Origin: Flagellimonas aurea
GTDB taxonomy: Bacteria > Bacteroidota > Bacteroidia > Flavobacteriales > Flavobacteriaceae
Assembly: GCF_017313785.1 (NCBI RefSeq)
Contig: NZ_JAFLNL010000003.1
Location: 124,001 to 188,000 of the forward strand
Direction of reading: 5' to 3'
DNA: 64,000 bases
In this document: in pieces, positions 43,618 through 52,759 of the stretch
Layout of the letters: each line of letters begins with the position of its first letter
Position numbering within the stretch: position 1 is the first letter of the stretch
The notes under the pieces: model-generated
Database searches by the model: none
The model's input: the letters and a program-made list of their open reading frames with translations, nothing else
Told to the model about the DNA's origin: nothing
Program-made: the position numbers and the translations under genes

Positions 43618-44470
43618 AAGGGGCATTACCGCCCTAAAAATCATTGTTAGTGCGGTCCTTATTTACTTTATTTTCACAAAAATAGAGTTGAAGGATGTAG
43701 TCCAGACCCTGAAAAAGAGCGACCCGCTCTATATATTTCTGGCAGTTCTGTTTTTTGTGTTATCCAAAATATTGTCGGCTTTTAGAACCAACTTGTTTTT
43801 CCATCAAATTGGCGCCAAGCTTACCCAATGGAGTAATTTAAAGTTGTCTTTGTTGGGAATGTTCTACAATCTCTTTTTGCCTGGAGGGGTGGGTGGTGAT
43901 GCTTACAAAGGCTATCTCATCCAAAAAGAATATCAGCCAGGGACAAAAAAAGTGGTTTCCAGCATCTTGTTAGATCGTTTAAATGGAATGTTGCTGCTTT
44001 TTGTGTATGCCTGTGTACTTGCCCTACTGTCCAAAAATGAGTTTTTTCAAAGTTTTTATTGGTTGATTACAACGGCTATTCCTTTGAGCGTTGTTGTATT
44101 TTGGTTGGTGAACAAGACCTTTTTTCCCTATACCCTACCCATATTTTGGAAAGCTGTAGGGTTTTCGGCCCTGGTACAGTTATCACAGTTGGTCAGCATA
44201 CTTTTTATTTTGAAGTCTTTGTCCATCAGCTTGGACACCGTTGAATACCTTTTTGTGTTTTTGATCTCTTCGATTGTCTCCGTGATTCCTTTGACCATTG
44301 GAGGGATTGGCAGTAGGGAGGTTACGTTTTTATATGGAGCCAAATGGCTTGGGTTGGATGAGAGCACATCCATAGGTATCAGCTTTACCTTCTTTTTGAT
44401 TACGGCACTTACTTCGCTCTTCGGTATCATCTACCACTTCAATAAGCCAAAGTTGGAATCGGTAGATTAA
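43598..44470 (+). CDS. Flippase-like membrane protein (UPF0104/AglD family)
   Basis: A 290-residue protein with about eight hydrophobic helices and the family pattern LLGMFYNLFLPGGVGGDAYKGYLI near residue 85 and SIVSVIPLTIGGIGSREVTFLYGA near 230. The start is GTG at 43598, inside the end of the transferase gene. Members are called lysylphosphatidylglycerol synthase TM-region proteins. Next to a polyprenol sugar transferase, a role in lipid-sugar movement is plausible, but this is inference. Its stop shares TTAA with the convergent gene. Confidence 0.85.
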   Translation: MTEKLRKRGITALKIIVSAVLIYFIFTKIELKDVVQTLKKSDPLYIFLAVLFFVLSKILSAFRTNLFFHQIGAKLTQWSNLKLSLLGMFYNLFLPGGVGGDAYKGYLIQKEYQPGTKKVVSSILLDRLNGMLLLFVYACVLALLSKNEFFQSFYWLITTAIPLSVVVFWLVNKTFFPYTLPIFWKAVGFSALVQLSQLVSILFILKSLSISLDTVEYLFVFLISSIVSVIPLTIGGIGSREVTFLYGAKWLGLDESTSIGISFTFFLITALTSLFGIIYHFNKPKLESVD

Positions 44471-46125
44471 TCCAGATGCACCAAATGCATTTTGTTCAAT
44501 TTATCTTCACGAGTATTCGGATTCAAAAACTTAGCCTGCAGTCGGGTAATGCGGAACTGATCCACGGTAATTTGATTGTCCCAAGCAATTCCATTTTTCT
44601 TTAATTGATTCAATTCTTCGTCGGTAGCGTAGACCCAGACATCTTTAAAGTTTTTTAGCTCAGTGACAGAAACAATATTCACAGGGTTTTTATTGTAAAA
44701 ATCCAACGACCAAGAATATCTCTCTGAAACCTTGTAAATGTTGTCCACGGGAATGTTCTTCTCCTGTATCTTTTCTGCCATATTGGAACCACCTTGATAA
44801 TCGAGCAGTTTGGGGTAAAAATGGGCATTCATTAAACCGTTCAACAGCACTGAACTCAAAATGCCTACCGTTACAATTTTTGTGTAGGGAGTTTCTTTTT
44901 GAATGATTAAATATGAAACCAATCCGAGCGCTATCAACAATAACAAATAGCTGTACCAATGCTCCAATTTGAAGACGTAGAAGCTCACCAACAGCGCGAA
45001 GACTACCACCAATCCCAATATAAAATATTGGACACCCAAAATTACCTTGGCCATCTTCAATTTATGATTCTGATACAGAGCAAATAGAAAAGCTGCGGAT
45101 AAAATTGAATACAGAGGCATCAGAATATTCATGTAGTGCGGCAATTTAAACTGCGCAAAACTGATAAGCAGGAACAAAATGGAAATCCCGCCCACGGTAA
45201 GAAATTCCAAATTGGGCCTGTAAGCAAACTTGGCTTCCCAGAAGGCTTTTATTTTTGTCCAATACCCAATCAACGCCAGAACCGTCCAAGGCAGGAACAC
45301 CCATAAAAAGGTATGGAAGAAAAAGAAAAAGTCGCTACTGTTCTTCCCAACGCCCTCACCGCTCATCCTTTCAAAACTCTGCTCCCAAAAAATAAAGAAG
45401 ATACCGCTACGGTTGTCTTTTCCACGGATCACTTTCTCTGGATGCAAATCAAATTGATGGTAATACGCATATAACATCGGAGCTATGGTCAAACCAAAAA
45501 CAACCAAGGCAACCAGTAATTTCCAATTGAGCAATCTTTCCCATTTTCGGGTGTAGACCAAATGACACAGAATGGAAATACCTATCACGACCAAGGCAAT
45601 CTGCCCTTTGGTGGAAAAAGCTATTCCCGCTCCAAAGGCCCCCAAGGCAATACTTTTCAGCGTTCCTTTTTCAATATAAGTGGCCAATTGCCAGATGGAA
45701 AAAATGGTGAATCCAGTAAGGACAGCATCGGTACGGACATCGATATTGGCCAAGACCATGGTTTGGGCCGTCATAAAAATCAATGAGGCAAAACGCCCTA
45801 CATCTTTGTTATACAGTAGCTTTCCGAGTCCGTAGCAACTATAAGCCCCCAACAAAGTGGACAAAATACCTGGAATGCGATAGGCCCAATCGTGAATACC
45901 AAAAATTTTATAGGAAAGTGCGGCCAACCAATAATGCATGTGTGGTTTGTCCAGATACTCTTCGGGACCTTTAAAAAGGCTCAAAAAATCATTTTCCTGT
46001 ACCATTCGCATGGCCATGACCGCAAATTGCGCGGAATCGTTCTCGAACAGGGTCACGAACATCCCAATGATGTACACCAAGACAATCAATCCAATATAAA
46101 ACCAGTATCTGGCGGTCGAGATCAT
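44467..46125 (-). CDS. ArnT/PMT-type glycosyltransferase (GT39-like)
   Basis: A 552-residue membrane protein. The first periplasmic loop has the acidic pair ENDSAQFAVMAMRM and LDKPHMHYWLAALSYKIFG, as in ArnT and PMT enzymes that take a sugar from a polyprenol phosphate donor. About twelve helices follow, and the last 110 residues form a soluble domain. It probably uses the lipid donor made by the gene at 42655. The start at 46125 (MISTARYWFYIGL) is chosen since 46173 would run far into the PAP2 gene; the four-base overlap with PAP2 shows coupling. Confidence 0.88.
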   Translation of the reverse strand: MISTARYWFYIGLIVLVYIIGMFVTLFENDSAQFAVMAMRMVQENDFLSLFKGPEEYLDKPHMHYWLAALSYKIFGIHDWAYRIPGILSTLLGAYSCYGLGKLLYNKDVGRFASLIFMTAQTMVLANIDVRTDAVLTGFTIFSIWQLATYIEKGTLKSIALGAFGAGIAFSTKGQIALVVIGISILCHLVYTRKWERLLNWKLLVALVVFGLTIAPMLYAYYHQFDLHPEKVIRGKDNRSGIFFIFWEQSFERMSGEGVGKNSSDFFFFFHTFLWVFLPWTVLALIGYWTKIKAFWEAKFAYRPNLEFLTVGGISILFLLISFAQFKLPHYMNILMPLYSILSAAFLFALYQNHKLKMAKVILGVQYFILGLVVVFALLVSFYVFKLEHWYSYLLLLIALGLVSYLIIQKETPYTKIVTVGILSSVLLNGLMNAHFYPKLLDYQGGSNMAEKIQEKNIPVDNIYKVSERYSWSLDFYNKNPVNIVSVTELKNFKDVWVYATDEELNQLKKNGIAWDNQITVDQFRITRLQAKFLNPNTREDKLNKMHLVHLD

Positions 46126-46694
46126 ACCCCTATTTTTTGGAAAGCAAATATAGCCAACTTGGCCCACAACCAACCGAAAAGTGAACCTATCAAGGCGCCT
46201 GTCAGCACATCCAACGGATAGTGCACGCCAATATAAATACGGCTATAGGCCACAATACAGGCCCAAAGCAGCAAAACCCAAGAAATATATTTCACCTTTT
46301 TTCCGAACAACACCGTAAAGAAAATCGCTGGGCCAAATGAGTTGGCTGCGTGCGCAGAAAAATACCCAAATTGTCCACCGCAGTAGCTTTTTACCAATCG
46401 CATTGCACTGCTTACTTCGGGTTCGTGGCAGGGACGCAAGCGGCCGATGCCATACTTAAAAAAGTTGGACAGTTGATCGGTACAGGTAATCAGCAAAGCG
46501 ATGGAGACCAAAATAATTCCTGTTCCCTTCCAACCAAAGGTTCGGTAAGATAAATAGAGTAACAGCAGATAAAGCGGCGCAGAGTTTCTAGTGGTCGTGA
46601 TGAACATCCAGAAGCCGTCCCACGTTTCGGTTCCCAATCCGTTAAGGAACAAAAACAGTTCTTTATCATATTGCAGCAGTTGTTCGATCATCAA
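46122..46694 (-). CDS. PAP2-family phosphatase
   Basis: A 190-residue membrane protein with the three acid-phosphatase motifs: KYGIGRLRP (K-x6-R-P), YFSAHAAN in place of PSGH, and SRIYIGVHYPLDVLTG (S-R-x5-H-x3-D). Five hydrophobic helices are present. Substrates of the family are undecaprenyl pyrophosphate or lipid A phosphates; placement next to an ArnT-type enzyme fits both. Start at 46694 or the next Met at 46691. Confidence 0.9.
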   Translation of the reverse strand: MMIEQLLQYDKELFLFLNGLGTETWDGFWMFITTTRNSAPLYLLLLYLSYRTFGWKGTGIILVSIALLITCTDQLSNFFKYGIGRLRPCHEPEVSSAMRLVKSYCGGQFGYFSAHAANSFGPAIFFTVLFGKKVKYISWVLLLWACIVAYSRIYIGVHYPLDVLTGALIGSLFGWLWAKLAIFAFQKIGV

Positions 46695-46918
46695 TCGTCG
46701 TATCTGGAGACTTCTCGATCATAAAAAGCAGTGGCGGCCTCGATCAGGTTTTCTGTTTCGTCCATTAAATCAGCTTCATCTTCTTTGGAGAATTCTTCCA
46801 TCCATTCTACTTCATCATTTTCCAGATTGATGATGAATCGTGGGTATTCCGTATGAACAATAAAAATGGCCTCGGGAAAATCCGTATTATCGGCCAATAA
46901 AAATTTAGGTAGTTCCAT
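46691..46918 (-). CDS. Small acidic conserved protein
   Basis: A 75-residue protein, very acidic (about one third Asp and Glu), with a beta-like beginning MELPKFLLADN and AIFIVHTEYPRFIINLENDEVEWMEE, then a helix. ATG at 46918 is chosen; the longer form would start at a TTG. It overlaps the PAP2 start by four bases and so is the first gene of the cassette on this strand. I do not recognise a function. Confidence 0.75.
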   Translation of the reverse strand: MELPKFLLADNTDFPEAIFIVHTEYPRFIINLENDEVEWMEEFSKEDEADLMDETENLIEAATAFYDREVSRYDD

Positions 46919-46969
46919 GTGTTCTAATTTTGATTCCAATCGTGGAATCTAATATCTATTTTTTTATCA

Positions 46970-47045
46970 CGTCATGTTGAACTTGTTTCAACATCTCATC
47001 TAGATTATTTTTTTGATGAGACCCTGAGACAAGCTCAGTGTGACG
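46970..47045. repeat. Palindromic cloverleaf repeat element
   Basis: A 76-base element bounded by CGTCA and TGACG. Inside, CTCATC and GATGAG pair, and each arm carries its own hairpin: TGTTGAA with TTTCAACA on the left and CTGAG with CTCAG on the right. The form resembles the interspersed hairpin repeats found many times in flavobacterial genomes. It lies in the gap between the small acidic gene and MATE. Only this copy is seen in the window. Confidence 0.7.
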
Positions 47046-47048
47046 AAA

Positions 47049-48416
47049 CTATTTTAATATCAATTTCTTGGTCAAATAGTTGAATCGAAGATACAACATT
47101 ACGGCCGATGCGGTAAGGCCCGATAACAATCCGATCCAAATTCCAGTGCTTTCCAAATTAGTGCGCAATCCCAAATAAAAACAAATCGGGAAACCGATCA
47201 ACCAATAAGCGATGAAGGTAATGAGAGTCGGTATCTTCACATCTTGCAGACCGCGCAACGCTCCCAAAACCACCACTTGAAGCCCATCGGAAATCTGAAA
47301 AAATGCCGAAACCAACAACAATTTGGCAGCAATAAATATCACTTCGGTATTATCGGCCTGATTTGCGATATCGTCCACATCCAAATAAATGGTGGGGAAC
47401 CAATGTCTTCCGATCAAGAAAATGGCCGCGAAGGCTATTTCCACAAGCAAGGTCAAGAAAAATACCGATTCGGCGATGCGCTTGAGTTCTTTATGGTTTT
47501 GAAGTCCTTTTTGGTTCCCGACCCTGACCATTGCTGCAACACTTAGTCCAGTTCCTACCATAAACGTCATACTGCTCAAGTTCAAGGCAATCTGATTGGC
47601 AGCCTGCGCATTTTTTCCCAAAACCCCGCTCAACCAAATGGCCGCGGTAAAAATGGCGACTTCAAAAAACATCTGTAATGCTGATGGAAAACCAAGGTTG
47701 ATGATTTTTTTCATCACTTTCTTTTCAATACTTCTAAAGTTGAAATGGGTCACGTAGAATTCAAACTTCTTTTTTCGTTGGAGCAGATACCAAATAAATG
47801 CGACCATGATCACACGTGAAATCAAGGTGCCAACGGCTGCCCCTACAATCCCCATTTTGGGAAATCCGAAGGAACCAAAAATGAGAAGGTAGTTTAAGGT
47901 GATGTTGACCACATTGGCCACGATTGTCGTGTACATCGGGTATTTGGTCTGCGACAATCCATCAGAAAACTGTTTAAAAGCCTGGAATATGATCAAAGGC
48001 ACCAGGGAAAAAGCCACCAAATCCAAATAGGGCAAAGCAAGTTCCACAACCTCAGGAGGCTGCTCCATATGGTGCATCAAAGGTTTGGAAACTTGAATGA
48101 GTCCAAATAGGGACAATCCCAATAAGGTACACAGCACCAAACCGTGTTTTAGGGCACTTTTGCCCGCCGCTTGGTCTTTTGCTCCATCCGCTTCGGCGAC
48201 CAAAGGCGTAATGGCCGTGGAGAAACCAATACCAAGGGACATGGCGATAAAAACGAAACTGTTCCCCAAAGAAACGGCTGCCAGTTCGGCGGTTCCCAAC
48301 TGCCCCACCATAATATTGTCCGCAAAGGCCACAAAGGTATGACCCAGCATCCCCAAGATTACGGGGTAGGACAATTTAAGATTATAGGCAAATTCTTTGG
48401 TGTAGTTTTGAAACAC
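47049..48416 (-). CDS. MATE family efflux transporter
   Basis: A 455-residue inner-membrane protein with twelve hydrophobic helices and MatE signatures in both halves (AFADNIMVGQLGTAELAAVSLGNS near residue 30 and NQIALNLSSMTFMVGTGLSVAAMVRVG near 270). The family exports cationic drugs or metabolites with Na+ or H+. The substrate is unknown. It stands alone with a well-formed promoter upstream. Confidence 0.92.
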   Translation of the reverse strand: MFQNYTKEFAYNLKLSYPVILGMLGHTFVAFADNIMVGQLGTAELAAVSLGNSFVFIAMSLGIGFSTAITPLVAEADGAKDQAAGKSALKHGLVLCTLLGLSLFGLIQVSKPLMHHMEQPPEVVELALPYLDLVAFSLVPLIIFQAFKQFSDGLSQTKYPMYTTIVANVVNITLNYLLIFGSFGFPKMGIVGAAVGTLISRVIMVAFIWYLLQRKKKFEFYVTHFNFRSIEKKVMKKIINLGFPSALQMFFEVAIFTAAIWLSGVLGKNAQAANQIALNLSSMTFMVGTGLSVAAMVRVGNQKGLQNHKELKRIAESVFFLTLLVEIAFAAIFLIGRHWFPTIYLDVDDIANQADNTEVIFIAAKLLLVSAFFQISDGLQVVVLGALRGLQDVKIPTLITFIAYWLIGFPICFYLGLRTNLESTGIWIGLLSGLTASAVMLYLRFNYLTKKLILK

Positions 48417-48438
48417 AACGGATACTTAAAAAGGATGG

Positions 48439-48473
48439 CAAATATAGCCAGATTGATGACATTTGTCTCCAAA
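48439..48473 (-). promoter_or_regulatory. Full Bacteroidota promoter for MATE
   Basis: On the minus strand TTTG (48470-48473 as CAAA) and TATATTTG (48439-48446 as CAAATATA) are 23 bases apart, matching the -33/-7 pattern. The start codon at 48416 is 22 bases further. Confidence 0.6.
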
Positions 48474-48497
48474 CTTTACGTTAGCTTACGGACAAAT

Positions 48498-49271
48498 TTA
48501 AAGTTGCTTCGCCTCTTCCCAGAACACGTCCATTTCGGCCAGGGTCATATCGCTCATCGTTTTTCCAGCCTCTTTGGCTTTTTGTTCCAAATACTGAAAC
48601 CGCTTGATGAACTTTTTATTGGTGCGTTCCAATGCATTCTCTGGGTTGATTTTTAGAAAACGGGCATAGTTCACCATGGAAAAAAGGACATCGCCGAATT
48701 CAGATTCCATTTTGTCGGCATCATTGGCCTCCACCTCTTCTTGAAGCTCTCCAAGCTCCTCTTTCAATTTTTCAAAAACCTGTTCAGGTTTTTCCCAATC
48801 AAATCCGACACCAGCCACTTTATCTTGGATTCGGTTGGCTTTCACCAAGGAAGGCAATCCGTTGGGAACCCCTTCGAGCACGCTCTTTTTGCCTTCTTTT
48901 AGTTTGATGTTTTCCCAATTCTGTTTTACCTGCTCTTCATTCTCCACCTTTACATCCCCATAAATGTGCGGGTGCCTGTTGATGAGTTTATCACAAATAC
49001 CATGGGCCACATCCGCAATATCAAAATCTTGGGTTTCCGAACCGATTTTGGCGTAAAAAACGATGTGCAGCAAAATATCGCCCAATTCCTTTTTCACTTC
49101 TTCCAAATCGTTGTCCAGAATGGCATCGCCCAGTTCGTAGGTTTCCTCAATGGTCAAATGGCGTAGGGTCTGCATGGTCTGTTTTCTGTCCCACGGACAT
49201 TGTTCGCGCAATTCATCCATAATGGTCAAAAGGCGGTCAAAGGCGGCCAACTGTTCCGATCTTGTGTTCAT
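48498..49271 (-). CDS. mazG: Nucleoside triphosphate pyrophosphohydrolase MazG
   Basis: A 257-residue house-cleaning enzyme that splits NTPs to NMP and pyrophosphate. It has two MazG domains: CPWDRKQTMQTLRHLTIEETYELGDAI with EEVKKELGDILLHIVFYAKI in the first, and EKLKEELGELQEEVEAND with SEFGDVLFSMVNYARFL in the second. The E-E-x-x-E and E-x-x-D metal ligands are present in both. Length is normal. A -7 element lies 17 bases upstream of the ATG. Confidence 0.94.
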   Translation of the reverse strand: MNTRSEQLAAFDRLLTIMDELREQCPWDRKQTMQTLRHLTIEETYELGDAILDNDLEEVKKELGDILLHIVFYAKIGSETQDFDIADVAHGICDKLINRHPHIYGDVKVENEEQVKQNWENIKLKEGKKSVLEGVPNGLPSLVKANRIQDKVAGVGFDWEKPEQVFEKLKEELGELQEEVEANDADKMESEFGDVLFSMVNYARFLKINPENALERTNKKFIKRFQYLEQKAKEAGKTMSDMTLAEMDVFWEEAKQL

Positions 49272-49287
49272 GGCTTTGGATTTTGTC

Positions 49288-49295
49288 CAAAAATA
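49288..49295 (-). promoter_or_regulatory. -7 element for mazG
   Basis: CAAAAATA on the plus strand is TATTTTTG on the minus strand, 17 bases before the start at 49271. Confidence 0.5.
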
Positions 49296-49423
49296 CGAAG
49301 TCCGATTGGTTGAGATTCCATCATCAAAATTTACTTATGAAAAGTATTTTGGTATTTTTCAACAAAGCCCATTTACGAGAAAATATCACTATCTTGAACC
49401 TCATTTTAGGCAAAACCAGTAGA

Positions 49424-50068
49424 ATGAAACATCTTATTATTGCGTTGCTCATGATTCCTGTGATCGCCATGGGGCAAACCGATAATCCCTTTGAAAATGA
49501 AGTTAGGGCAATCCAGCAAAAGAACGATTCCCTTTGGGATTCGTCCCGACCGACCATTGTTTTTACGGGAAGTTCGAGTATTCGTTTTTGGGATGATGTC
49601 CAGGAACGCTTTCCAGAGCACCAAGTATTGAACACTGGGTTCGGAGGCTCGCAATTTTCCGACCTTGAACTATATCTGGATGAGTTGATTTTAAACTACA
49701 AGCCCTCAAAAGTTTTCATTTATGAAGGCGACAACGATATTTTTGCCAAGAAGAGACCCCGAAAAATATTGCAAAGGGCCGAATATATTCTTGGCATCCT
49801 TCAACAGAGAAACCCCGACATGGAAATTGTTCTGATTTCTGCCAAACCGAGTATTTCCCGTTGGAAATATAGGGGCAGGTACCGAAGATTGAACCGCAAA
49901 CTGTACCGATTGGCATCGAAGACCGATGGGATCGATTTTGTGGATGTTTGGTACCCCATGCTTGACAAAAGAAAGGTAAAACAGGACATTTTTATTGAAG
50001 ATGGGCTCCATATGAACTCCAAAGGGTATGACATCTGGTACGATGTGATCAAAAACTATATTGACTAA
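49424..50068 (+). CDS. SGNH/GDSL-type hydrolase, exported
   Basis: A 214-residue exported esterase with a signal peptide (MKHLIIALLMIPVIAMG). The SGNH blocks are present: FTGSSSIRFW (block I serine), NTGFGGSQFSD (block II glycine), EGDNDIF (block III, with Asn), and DGLHMNSKGYDIW (block V Asp-His). Substrates of the family include acetylated sugars and lipids. Next to a GH20 hexosaminidase 12 bases later, deacetylation of a glycan is possible. The ATG at 49424 is preferred over upstream starts because of the signal peptide. Confidence 0.9.
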   Translation: MKHLIIALLMIPVIAMGQTDNPFENEVRAIQQKNDSLWDSSRPTIVFTGSSSIRFWDDVQERFPEHQVLNTGFGGSQFSDLELYLDELILNYKPSKVFIYEGDNDIFAKKRPRKILQRAEYILGILQQRNPDMEIVLISAKPSISRWKYRGRYRRLNRKLYRLASKTDGIDFVDVWYPMLDKRKVKQDIFIEDGLHMNSKGYDIWYDVIKNYID

Positions 50069-50080
50069 AACTAAACAAAC

Positions 50081-51658
50081 GTGATTTACAGATCAATTTT
50101 GCTGTTCGTTGCAGTTATCTGCATGGCAGCTTGCCAAACCAAAAAAGAGGAAATCAATTTTCCAAAAACAGACTTAGCCAATGCTCCGTTAATTCCAAAA
50201 CCCATCAAAACCATTCCCACTGGAAGTGCTTTTGGGCTGGATGCAGGAACTGCCATTTATACCTCTACCACGAACCCAGAGTTTGAGAAAGTGGGCCTGT
50301 TTTTATCCGAAAGCATTAAATCCAAAACAGGGCTTGATCTTGCTGTGAATGCTTCATCCGAAGATAAGTTGGAGCGATTGATCTACATCAACCAATTCGA
50401 TAGTGTGGATTTGGAAAATCCCGAAGCCTATCAACTTTACATTAAAAAAGATTCCATTTTACTGAACGCCAAAACTGCCGCAGGTGCTTTCAGGGGTATC
50501 CAAACGCTTCGCCAACTCATTCCAGAACAAAGCAATGATACGTTGACGGACCATCCGTTGTGGGTAATTCCTTCGGGTAAAATCATGGATGCGCCAAAAT
50601 ATGCATACCGTAGCTCCATGTTGGATGTGGCCCGTCACTTTTTTACTGTAGAGGAAGTCAAAAAATATATTGATGCTTTAGCTTACTACAAGTTCAACAC
50701 ATTGCACTTGCACTTATCGGACGATCAAGGGTGGCGTATTGAAATTAAATCCTGGCCGAAACTCACCGATGTTGGCGGTACCAGCGAAGTGGGTGGTGGC
50801 GAAGGTGGGTTTTACACGCAAGAAGAATACAAAGACCTTGTGGCCTATGCTGCGGACAGACATATTGCCATTGTTCCTGAGATTGATATGCCCGGACATA
50901 CCAATGCGGCATCTTTGAGTTATCCGTTTTTGCACTATGCCGGGGCGGAGACACCTCGCGTTAGAACCGATATGAAGGTGGGCTATAGTTCTTTTGATGC
51001 CAGAAAAGACACGGTCTATAGTTTTTTGGATGATGTTATCGGCGAAATTGCCGCCATGAGCCCCAGCCCCTATTTTCATATTGGGGGTGATGAAAGCCAT
51101 GTGACCAAAAAAGACGATTACATTCTATTTGTGGAAAAAGTGGAAGAAATTGTTCAAAAGCATAATAAAAGAATGATTGGCTGGGACGAAATAGCCCAAG
51201 CGGATATTGACTCTAGCTCGATTGCGCAATTGTGGAACGAGCCCGAAAATGCATTGAAGGCTGCTGAAAATGGTTCCAAAATCATTATTTCACCTGCAAA
51301 GAAGGCCTATTTGGACATGAAATATGATTCCATTTCGGAATATGGATTGAACTGGGCAGGCTATATCCCTGTTGATGTGGGGTACCAATGGGACCCGGAA
51401 ACCTACGCCGAAGGACTTGCCAAAGAAAACATTCTCGGCATTGAAGCTCCGTTATGGTCGGAAACCATCAGCAATGGAACCGAATTGGAATATTTGGCGT
51501 TCCCAAGATTGATTGGATATGCCGAATTGGGATGGTCCCCCAGCGAACACCTAAATTGGGACGACTACAAAGAACGTCTCGCCGCACAGGTTCCTTATCT
51601 GGAAGCCATGCAGATCAACTATTACCCAACAAAGTTGGTGGACTGGAAAAAAGAATAG
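50081..51658 (+). CDS. Beta-N-acetylhexosaminidase (GH20), lipoprotein
   Basis: A 525-residue enzyme that removes terminal GlcNAc or GalNAc from glycans such as chitin oligomers or peptidoglycan. Lipoprotein signal with box MAAC at about residue 18. The N-terminal GH20b domain (residues 35-150) is followed by the barrel with YKFNTLHLHLSDDQGWRIEI, VPEIDMPGHTNA and the catalytic Asp-Glu in FHIGGDESHV. The substrate tryptophans (AQLWNEPEN, LNWAGYIP, IEAPLWSETI) are in place. The start is GTG at 50081. It is in one unit with the SGNH gene. Confidence 0.94.
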   Translation: MIYRSILLFVAVICMAACQTKKEEINFPKTDLANAPLIPKPIKTIPTGSAFGLDAGTAIYTSTTNPEFEKVGLFLSESIKSKTGLDLAVNASSEDKLERLIYINQFDSVDLENPEAYQLYIKKDSILLNAKTAAGAFRGIQTLRQLIPEQSNDTLTDHPLWVIPSGKIMDAPKYAYRSSMLDVARHFFTVEEVKKYIDALAYYKFNTLHLHLSDDQGWRIEIKSWPKLTDVGGTSEVGGGEGGFYTQEEYKDLVAYAADRHIAIVPEIDMPGHTNAASLSYPFLHYAGAETPRVRTDMKVGYSSFDARKDTVYSFLDDVIGEIAAMSPSPYFHIGGDESHVTKKDDYILFVEKVEEIVQKHNKRMIGWDEIAQADIDSSSIAQLWNEPENALKAAENGSKIIISPAKKAYLDMKYDSISEYGLNWAGYIPVDVGYQWDPETYAEGLAKENILGIEAPLWSETISNGTELEYLAFPRLIGYAELGWSPSEHLNWDDYKERLAAQVPYLEAMQINYYPTKLVDWKKE

Positions 51659-51661
51659 TGT

Positions 51662-52108
51662 TTATTCTTCCTCTTCTTCGGAAGCAGATACAGTAGGTTC
51701 CTCGGCATCCTTTTCTTCTTCAACAAAATCAGTGATATTGTTGTCGAGAAGGATGTTGTACCACTGTATGATTTTTTTGATGTCGCTAGCATACACGCGG
51801 TCCTCATCGTAATTGGGTAGTACTTCGAAGAAATACTCTTCCAACTCAATTTTTTCAGCTTTGTGACTGATGGAAGTTTTTTCACCTCCCTCCTTTTCTT
51901 TGATTTTCTGGAAAACTTCCTTTAAAGGAACTTCTTCTTCCAAGGTATAAATGGCTATTTCGGACAGCACGCTTACATTGCTTCTTAAACCAACCGTTAC
52001 ACGTTTGCCATCCAAAAGGGATTCGCCAACAAAGCCACCTCGGGTTTGGGTCAATAATTTGTAAAGTCCTGGTTTACCTCCAATAGATAAAATCTTGTCT
52101 AATGCCAT
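51662..52108 (-). CDS. DUF5606 protein
   Basis: A 148-residue cytosolic protein. LDKILSIGGKPGLYKLLTQTRGGFVGESL is the DUF5606 beginning, SH3- or KOW-like in look; the tail is strongly acidic (EEEKDAEEPTVSASEEEEE). Function is unknown, but in this phylum the gene travels with def and ruvX, as it does here. It has its own -7 element in the 56-base gap after def. Confidence 0.85.
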   Translation of the reverse strand: MALDKILSIGGKPGLYKLLTQTRGGFVGESLLDGKRVTVGLRSNVSVLSEIAIYTLEEEVPLKEVFQKIKEKEGGEKTSISHKAEKIELEEYFFEVLPNYDEDRVYASDIKKIIQWYNILLDNNITDFVEEEKDAEEPTVSASEEEEE

Positions 52109-52130
52109 TCAAATAATAATTTTATGGGCG

Positions 52131-52138
52131 CAAAAATA
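52131..52138 (-). promoter_or_regulatory. -7 element for the DUF5606 gene
   Basis: CAAAAATA on the plus strand is TATTTTTG on the minus strand, 23 bases before the start at 52108. Confidence 0.5.
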
Positions 52139-52164
52139 TGTTTTTATCGCAAATAGCGATTTTT

Positions 52165-52755
52165 TTAACGTCCTTTTTTGATGTTGGGAAACCTCATTCG
52201 GTAATCCACACTGATTTTTCCTTTGGAAATTTTGTCCAATCGGTTTTTTATCAGTCGTTTCTTTAGGGTTGAAAGCTTATCGGTGAACAAAACACCTTCG
52301 ATATGGTCGTATTCGTGCTGAATCACCCTGGCCAATAGCCCATCGTAGGTTTCCGTGTGGGGCTTAAAGTCCTCATCCAAATAACTTATGGTGATTTCTG
52401 GCTTTCGTTTTACATCTTCACGGATATCGGGTATGCTCAAACAACCTTCGTTAAAGTCCCATTCTTTGCCGCTTTCCTCTTCAATCTTCGCATTGATGAA
52501 TACTTTTTTGAATCCATCGAGCTGTTTTTGCTCAGCTTCGGTCAATTCATCATCATCGGCAAATGGGGTGGTATCCACCATAAACACTCGGATGGGGAGT
52601 CCCACTTGGGGAGCGGCCAGACCAACGCCATGGGCATTGTACATGGTCTCCCACATATTAGTGATCAATTCTTCAAGTTTTGGATATTCTGATGTGATAT
52701 CCTTCGCCTTTTTTCGCAAAACGGGATCTCCGTAAGCTACTATGGGTAAAATCAT
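52165..52755 (-). CDS. def: Peptide deformylase
   Basis: A 196-residue metalloenzyme that removes the formyl group from new proteins. The three motifs are complete: GVGLAAPQVGLP (motif 1), EGCLSIPD (motif 2, metal cysteine) and QHEYDHIEG (motif 3, the two metal histidines and Glu). It lies five bases after ruvX on the same strand. Confidence 0.96.
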   Translation of the reverse strand: MILPIVAYGDPVLRKKAKDITSEYPKLEELITNMWETMYNAHGVGLAAPQVGLPIRVFMVDTTPFADDDELTEAEQKQLDGFKKVFINAKIEEESGKEWDFNEGCLSIPDIREDVKRKPEITISYLDEDFKPHTETYDGLLARVIQHEYDHIEGVLFTDKLSTLKKRLIKNRLDKISKGKISVDYRMRFPNIKKGR

Positions 52756-52759
52756 AAAA

